From Candidatus Omnitrophota bacterium (GTDB lineage: Bacteria > Omnitrophota > Gorgyraeia > Aquiviventales > Aquiviventaceae): a stretch of 9,308 bases of DNA. The notes under the pieces are model-generated. The model searched no databases. It was not told the origin of the DNA and saw only the letters and a program-made list of their open reading frames with translations. Below are positions 5,891 through 9,308 of this stretch, piece by piece (the first letter of the stretch is position 1; every line of letters starts with the position of its first letter). The stretch is taken from NCBI GenBank assembly GCA_016206675.1, contig JACQRD010000046.1:1-9308 (forward strand). The letters run 5' to 3'. The translations under genes and the position numbers were made by a program.

Positions 5891-6113
5891 CAAAGGCCAC
5901 CGTGGTCGTCTCGCCGACGCTGGTCTTCACCAGCACCTCGACCTTCTTCTTCGCTTGATCCAGCTTTTTAGCCAGCAGACGGGCTAGCTTCGTGCCCTCT
6001 TCAAACTTCTTCAGTCGACTTTCCAGGTCGAGCTCGGAGCGGTCCAGCTCCGCGACGAGCTTCTCCAGGCGCTTGAGCGCCTCTTCATACTTCAGATCCG
6101 GTGATTGGGCCAT
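5841..6113 (-). CDS. xseB: Exodeoxyribonuclease VII small subunit
   Basis: A 90-residue acidic/basic helical protein. KYEEALKRLEKLVAELDRSE followed by LDLESRLKKFEEG is the XseB signature, with 'LE..V..le.gelsLeesl..yeeG' spacing. It is the small subunit that binds the XseA helices to form exonuclease VII, which degrades single-stranded DNA from both ends into oligonucleotides. The conserved part ends near residue 62; the tail (AFDDDAAEDGSPSDDEPA) is acidic and probably disordered. The start at 6113 has a good ribosome site GAGGAG (6119-6124) 5 bases upstream. Its 3' end overlaps the prenyl synthase start by about 50 bases. It is separated from xseA by 102 bases that are mostly heptamer repeat; in many genomes the two genes touch. 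Confidence 0.93.
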   Translation of the reverse strand: MAQSPDLKYEEALKRLEKLVAELDRSELDLESRLKKFEEGTKLARLLAKKLDQAKKKVEVLVKTSVGETTTVAFDDDAAEDGSPSDDEPA

Positions 6114-6118
6114 TCTGG

Positions 6119-6124
6119 CTCCTC
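6119..6124 (-). promoter_or_regulatory. Ribosome binding site of xseB
   Basis: GAGGAG on the minus strand, 5 bases before the ATG at 6113. It is the clearest Shine-Dalgarno site in the main cluster. It lies just downstream of the heptamer repeat element, so the element leaves the xseB translation signal intact. Confidence 0.7.
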
Positions 6125-6138
6125 AGCGTATGATCGAA

Positions 6139-6217
6139 AATTCCAAGTACCAAATCCCAAATTCCAAATAAATCCCAAGCACCAAATCCCAATCACCAAA
6201 CCGTTTGGTGCTTGGTC
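6139..6217. repeat. Heptamer-repeat element between xseA and xseB
   Basis: Degenerate 7-base units run AATTCCA, AGTACCA, AATCCCA, AATTCCA, (4-base slip) AATCCCA, AGCACCA, AATCCCA, ATCACCA (6139-6198). An inverted arm, TTTGGTG CTTGGTC (6204-6217), follows. CCAAGCACCAAA (6175-6186) pairs perfectly with TTTGGTGCTTGG (6204-6215). Alternatively CACCAAAC (6194-6201) pairs with GTTTGGTG (6203-6210) around one base. It is very AT-rich compared with the flanking genes. It fills most of the 102-base xseA-xseB gap and reaches the xseA stop codon. There is no T-run, so it is not an ordinary terminator. Confidence 0.85.
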
Positions 6218-7484
6218 ATTCCGACGGGTGTGTCTGAACAACAGTGCTGGTAATGCGGCCGTGGGCGAGCAGCGTCTCCAGCTCCTCGCCAGCATGGACC
6301 TGCCCGGCGGAAGTGACCACGCCACCCTGCGGCAGCCGCCGCGTGATGCTGTAGCCACGCGCCAGCACGGCCAGCGGGCTGAGCGCATCCAGCCGGCCGA
6401 TGAGCCCTTGCAGATGCCGGTCGTGCCGATCCATCGCGTAGCGCATCCCATTCGTCAACTGCAGCGACAAATCCCGGCGGCGCGCCAGGCAGCGCTCCAG
6501 TTGGGCCAGCGGATGCAGCAGCCGCAGCCGGCCCTGCAGGCCGTCCAGGCGCTGCGCCTGATCCTCGAGGAAGCGCTGCATGCCGTCGAGCAGCTCCTCG
6601 ATCCATTGTTGCGCCTGTTGGATGAGCTGCTGCTGCTCATGGGCGAGCAGCTGGGCGGCGTGCGTCGGGGTTGAGGCCCGCAGATCCGCCACGTAGTCCG
6701 CGATCGTCCAGTGATCCTCATGCCCGACGGCGGAAATGACCGGAATCGTCGACGAGAAAATCGCTCGCGCTACGCGCTCCTCATTGAAGGCCCACAGCTC
6801 TTCGAGGCTGCCGCCGCCGCGCGCGACGATCAGCACCTCGGCGATGCGCCGCCCATTCGCCAGGCGGATCGCTTCGGCGATCTCCTCGGCCGCCCCCTCG
6901 CCCTGCACCTTCACCGGCAGGATGAGCACGTGCAGCCGCCCGCGCAGCCGGGCCACCATGTCGTGCACGACTGACCCGCTCAGCGAGGTGATCAGCCCCA
7001 CGCGCCGCGGCAGCTTCGGAATGGGCCGCTTGCGCGCCTCATCGAACAATCCTTCCGCCTGCAGGCGCTTCTTTAACTGCTCAAATGCCAGCTGCAGCGC
7101 CCCGATGCCGCGCGGCTCCACCCGCAGCACGCGCAGCTGGTACTGTCCCCGGCCCTCATAGGTGGTCACCTGGCCCAGACAGAGGACTTTTTGGCCGTCC
7201 TCCAGCTTGAACGCGAGACGCTGGTTGGCGTTCTTGAAAAACGCGCACGGCAGCACAAGGCGCTGGCCAAAGCGATCAGTCACCTGATCATCGACGAGGC
7301 TGAAGTAGATGTGGCCTGACGCTGGAAAACTGCAATTGGAGAGCTCCCCTTCCACCCAGAGGGCGGCGGGAAACTGCTGCTCGATCAGGCTGCGGATGCG
7401 CGCCACCACCTGGCTGACGGTGAGGGCCTGAGGAGCCGGGCGCGCCGGATCCGAATCAATCGCCTGCGGCAGGAACCGGTTCAT
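6216..7484 (-). CDS. xseA: Exodeoxyribonuclease VII large subunit
   Basis: Catalytic subunit of exonuclease VII, 422 residues from ATG 7484. Residues 20-120 are the N-terminal OB-fold that binds single-stranded DNA (LTVSQVVARIRSLIE, LWVEGELSNCSFPASGHIYF, VTTYEGRGQYQL). Residues about 130-275 are the nuclease domain with KLPRRVGLITSLSG, IVARGGGSLEELWAFNEE (219-236) and SAVGHEDHWTIADYVADLRA (251-270). A long Gln/Leu/Arg-rich coiled coil follows, and then the conserved end segment LSPLAVLARGYSI. The family motif GHExDxTIAD reads GHEDHWTIAD, so the aspartate equivalent to E. coli D241 is His258. The start at 7484 was preferred over an in-frame start at 7535 because the family begins near here; neither has a clear ribosome site. 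It overlaps the ymdB-like gene by 29 bases, indicating coupled translation. Confidence 0.94.
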   Translation of the reverse strand: MNRFLPQAIDSDPARPAPQALTVSQVVARIRSLIEQQFPAALWVEGELSNCSFPASGHIYFSLVDDQVTDRFGQRLVLPCAFFKNANQRLAFKLEDGQKVLCLGQVTTYEGRGQYQLRVLRVEPRGIGALQLAFEQLKKRLQAEGLFDEARKRPIPKLPRRVGLITSLSGSVVHDMVARLRGRLHVLILPVKVQGEGAAEEIAEAIRLANGRRIAEVLIVARGGGSLEELWAFNEERVARAIFSSTIPVISAVGHEDHWTIADYVADLRASTPTHAAQLLAHEQQQLIQQAQQWIEELLDGMQRFLEDQAQRLDGLQGRLRLLHPLAQLERCLARRRDLSLQLTNGMRYAMDRHDRHLQGLIGRLDALSPLAVLARGYSITRRLPQGGVVTSAGQVHAGEELETLLAHGRITSTVVQTHPSE

Positions 7485-8262
7485 TGAGAGTGCGTGTGAG
7501 GCGTTCAACGGTTCGCGCCTTGCCGGTGGCTTCATCCACGTCCACCAGCAGCCCGCGCAGTTGCACGTTGCCTTCCGCCACCTCGGACCTCTGCGGCACG
7601 CCGCTGAGGAAGCGCTCCAAAATCTGATCGACGCGGCGGCCGATGACCGAATCGTACGGACCGGTCATGCCCACATCGCTGATGAAGGCGGTGCCCTTCG
7701 GCAGCAGCCGCTCATCGGCGGTGGGAATGTGCGTGTGCGTCCCGAAAACGCAGGAGACCTGCCCGTCGAGAAACCAGCCCATGGCCACCTTCTCGCTGGT
7801 GGCCTCGGCGTGCATGTCGACGATGATGATCGGGGTTTCCGCGCGCAGTCGTGCCGCGGCGCGCTCGGCCGCGCGAAAGGGGCAGTCGAGCGGCTCCATA
7901 AACACGCGGCCCATGACGTTCAACACGCCGACCTTCTGCCCTGAGATGGCCTCCACCACCACGGTCCCCTGGCCCGGGGCGCTGTCCGGGTAGTTCGCCG
8001 GCCGCAGCACCCGGTGGTCGCGCTTAAGCAGGTCATGGGCTTCACGCAGTTTCCAGACATGATTGCCGGACGTCAGCACATCCACGCCGGCGCGGAAGAG
8101 GTCATCGGCGATGGCCGGGGTGATCCCGGCGCCGGCGGCGGCGTTTTCGCAATTGGCGACGACGAAATCGAGCCCCAGCTCCTCGCGCAGGCCCACGAGC
8201 TGCCGCTCGACGATGGCGCGGCCCGGCCGCCCTACAATATCGCCGATGAGCAAGATTTTCAT
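7456..8262 (-). CDS. ymdB: YmdB/DR1281-family metallophosphoesterase (TIGR00282 type)
   Basis: A 268-residue protein of the YmdB family, binuclear-metal phosphodiesterases; Bacillus subtilis YmdB is encoded next to rny and affects biofilm gene expression and RNA levels. Family motifs are GDIVGRPGR at the N-terminus (Asp8), VVANCENAAAGAGI with Glu at about 39, LTSGNHVW (Asn/His at about 67-68), VDMHAEATSEKVAMGWFLDG (His near 150), FGTHTHIPTADE (two His near 175) and ISDVGMTGPYDSVIG. All metal ligands appear present. ATG 8262 gives the universal MKILLIGD start. A frame extension from GTG 8295 is translated repeat and was rejected. No ribosome site is visible: the bases upstream are the right-hand end of a heptamer repeat. 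It follows rny by 93 bases. The substrate in this organism is unknown; cyclic nucleotides are suggested by the family. Confidence 0.93.
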   Translation of the reverse strand: MKILLIGDIVGRPGRAIVERQLVGLREELGLDFVVANCENAAAGAGITPAIADDLFRAGVDVLTSGNHVWKLREAHDLLKRDHRVLRPANYPDSAPGQGTVVVEAISGQKVGVLNVMGRVFMEPLDCPFRAAERAAARLRAETPIIIVDMHAEATSEKVAMGWFLDGQVSCVFGTHTHIPTADERLLPKGTAFISDVGMTGPYDSVIGRRVDQILERFLSGVPQRSEVAEGNVQLRGLLVDVDEATGKARTVERLTRTLNEPVPAAGD

Positions 8263-8268
8263 CGGGGA

Positions 8269-8349
8269 GGAAGCTGGAAGCTGGAAGCTGGACACAAGCC
8301 CGATTTCCGTAGTTCATTTCTAGCTTCCAGTCTCCAGTATCTAGCATCC
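8269..8349. repeat. Heptamer-repeat element between rny and ymdB
   Basis: The left array is three perfect GGAAGCT units (8269-8289) plus GGACACA. The right array is AGCTTCC, AGTCTCC, AGTATCT, AGCATCC (8322-8349), which in reverse complement are GGATGCT, AGATACT, GGAGACT, GGAAGCT. The arrays are inverted relative to each other with a spacer of about 25 bases. The GGAAGCT/AGCTTCC units are exact complements and the whole arms pair imperfectly. The element fills almost the entire gap between the rny stop (8356) and the ymdB start (8262) and sits where the ymdB ribosome site would be. Confidence 0.85.
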
Positions 8350-8355
8350 AGACTG

Positions 8356-9308
8356 TCATCGCGCGTACTCAATCGATCGAGTCTCGCGGATGACGGTAAT
8401 CTTGATCTGCCCCGGGAATTCAACCGAGCTTTCAACCTTGCGCTTGATCTCGCGCGAGAGCGCGATGGCCTCAAGGTCCGTCACCCGCTCCGGCTGCACG
8501 ATGACGCGCACCTCGCGGCCGGCCTGAATCGCGTAGGCCTTCTCCACGCCGCCGAAGGAGTCGCAGATGTGCTCCAGGGCCTGCAGCCGCTTGACGTAGT
8601 TCTCCAGCGTATCGCCGCGAGCACCCGGTCGAGAGCCGCTGATGGAATCGGCGATGATCGTCAAGACCGCCATCAGGCTGCGGGGCGGCACATCTTCATG
8701 GTGCGCCTCAATCGCGTGCACGACCTCTGGCGACTCGCCGTATTTCTTCGCCAGCTCGCCGCCGATGATGGCGTGGGGCCCTTCCACTTCGTGGCTGACC
8801 GCCTTGCCGACGTCGTGCAGCAGCCCGCAGCGGCGTGCGAGCCGCTGATCCAGGCCCAGCTCCGCGGCGATCATGCCGCAGAGATAGCCGGTCTCCTTCA
8901 GATGCACCAGCACGTTCTGCCCGTAGCTGGTGCGGTAGCGCAGCCGGCCGATAAGCTTGACGAGCTCCGCGTTGACACCGTGCGCACCGAGCTCGCTGAT
9001 CGTCTTCTCGCCTTCCTGGATGAGGTGCTGCTGGAACTCCTTCTTGACCTTCTCCACCACTTCCTCGATCCGCGCCGGGTGGATGCGCCCGTCGGACATC
9101 AGCCGCTCGAGCGACTGCTTGGCGATCTCGCGCCGCACCGTATCGAACGAGGAGAGGGTGACCACGTCCGGCGTATCGTCGACGATCAAATCCACGCCGG
9201 TGGCCAGCTCGAAGGCCTTGATGTTGCGGCCTTCACGCCCGATGATGCGCCCCTTCATGTCCTCGTTGGGCAGGGGGATGGCGGAGGTCGTCGACTCGAC
9301 GGTAAAAT
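8356..9308 (-). CDS. rny: Ribonuclease Y, C-terminal part (5' end off window)
   Basis: Membrane-anchored endoribonuclease that starts mRNA decay in bacteria that use it instead of or beside RNase E. Only the last 316 residues are visible; the N-terminal membrane helix and coiled coil are outside. The visible start (TVESTTSAIPLPNEDMKGRI) leads into the KH domain with IIGREGRNIKAFELATGVDL. A middle segment follows (RREIAKQSLERL, DGRIHPARIEEVVE). The HD domain has RTSYGQNVLVH, the LLHDVGKA metal-binding pair, HEVEGPHAIIG, EAHHED and a later Asp in IADSISGSRPGARG. The conserved end reads AYAIQAGREVRV, then PGQIKITVIRETRSIEYAR. An internal ATG at 9258 is not the true start, since the frame is open to the edge. 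It is the first visible gene of the cluster; the promoter lies further right. Confidence 0.96.
   Translation of the reverse strand, partial: FTVESTTSAIPLPNEDMKGRIIGREGRNIKAFELATGVDLIVDDTPDVVTLSSFDTVRREIAKQSLERLMSDGRIHPARIEEVVEKVKKEFQQHLIQEGEKTISELGAHGVNAELVKLIGRLRYRTSYGQNVLVHLKETGYLCGMIAAELGLDQRLARRCGLLHDVGKAVSHEVEGPHAIIGGELAKKYGESPEVVHAIEAHHEDVPPRSLMAVLTIIADSISGSRPGARGDTLENYVKRLQALEHICDSFGGVEKAYAIQAGREVRVIVQPERVTDLEAIALSREIKRKVESSVEFPGQIKITVIRETRSIEYAR

Noticed and set aside
6139..6217. Intrinsic terminator after xseA
   Set aside because: A stem exists on the minus strand, but it is followed by GATTGGGATTTGG-type sequence and not a T-run, and xseB needs transcription through it.
8263..8295. 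N-terminal extension of the ymdB-like protein from GTG 8295
   Set aside because: The extra residues (SSFQLPASSP) are translated heptamer repeat; the family starts at MKILLIGD (8262).
8102..8474. Short minus-strand frames with peptides such as WKLE and SSFQLP across the rny-ymdB gap
   Set aside because: They are out-of-frame readings of the heptamer repeat and the ends of rny and ymdB; no family match is visible.

Overview
The window reads as a chromosomal segment of an uncultured, high-GC bacterium. The main block is a head-to-tail minus-strand cluster in the order rny, ymdB-like, xseA, xseB, ispA-like, dxs, gltX, PilZ gene. RNase Y next to a YmdB-family protein, bacterial DXS isoprenoid synthesis, a shortened glutamyl-tRNA synthetase and the general gene order remind me of candidate phylum Omnitrophota (formerly Omnitrophica/OP3). 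That placement rests on memory and was not searched, so treat it as moderate to weak.

Layout. Bases 1-890 (+) hold the C-terminal half of a large serine recombinase entering from the left edge. Its last four codons and stop lie inside the 3' end of a convergent tRNA-Gln(CUG) gene (876-949, -). Then come a solitary Phd/YefM-type antitoxin gene (998-1246, -) and its promoter (1328-1357, -). From 1365 to the right edge all genes are on the minus strand with tight spacing: PilZ (1365-1712), gltX (1712-3007), dxs (3029-5038), ispA-like (5042-5890), xseB (5841-6113), xseA (6216-7484), ymdB-like (7456-8262) and rny (8356 to beyond 9308). No non-coding stretch exceeds about 120 bases. Base composition is visibly lower in GC in 1-1360 than in the rest, so the left end looks accessory and the right side housekeeping.

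How the genes fit together. rny/ymdB and xseA/xseB cover RNA turnover and single-stranded DNA degradation. dxs and the prenyl synthase cover the first step of the MEP pathway and prenyl chain elongation. gltX makes Glu-tRNA, and possibly Glu-tRNA(Gln) for the indirect amidotransferase route. The PilZ gene, translationally overlapping gltX, is a probable c-di-GMP receptor. The cluster promoter is off the window to the right.

Most interesting signals. (1) The recombinase stop and C-terminal codons are supplied by the tRNA-Gln 3' end, which looks like an integration junction. (2) Three hairpin-like elements built from degenerate 7-base repeats, each with a different heptamer: one fills the rny-ymdB gap, one fills most of the xseA-xseB gap, and one is inserted in frame inside dxs. 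(3) Several housekeeping enzymes depart from their families: short GluRS, short prenyl synthase lacking the usual post-DDxxD lysine segment, DXS with changed cofactor-site residues, and XseA with a changed catalytic-motif residue.
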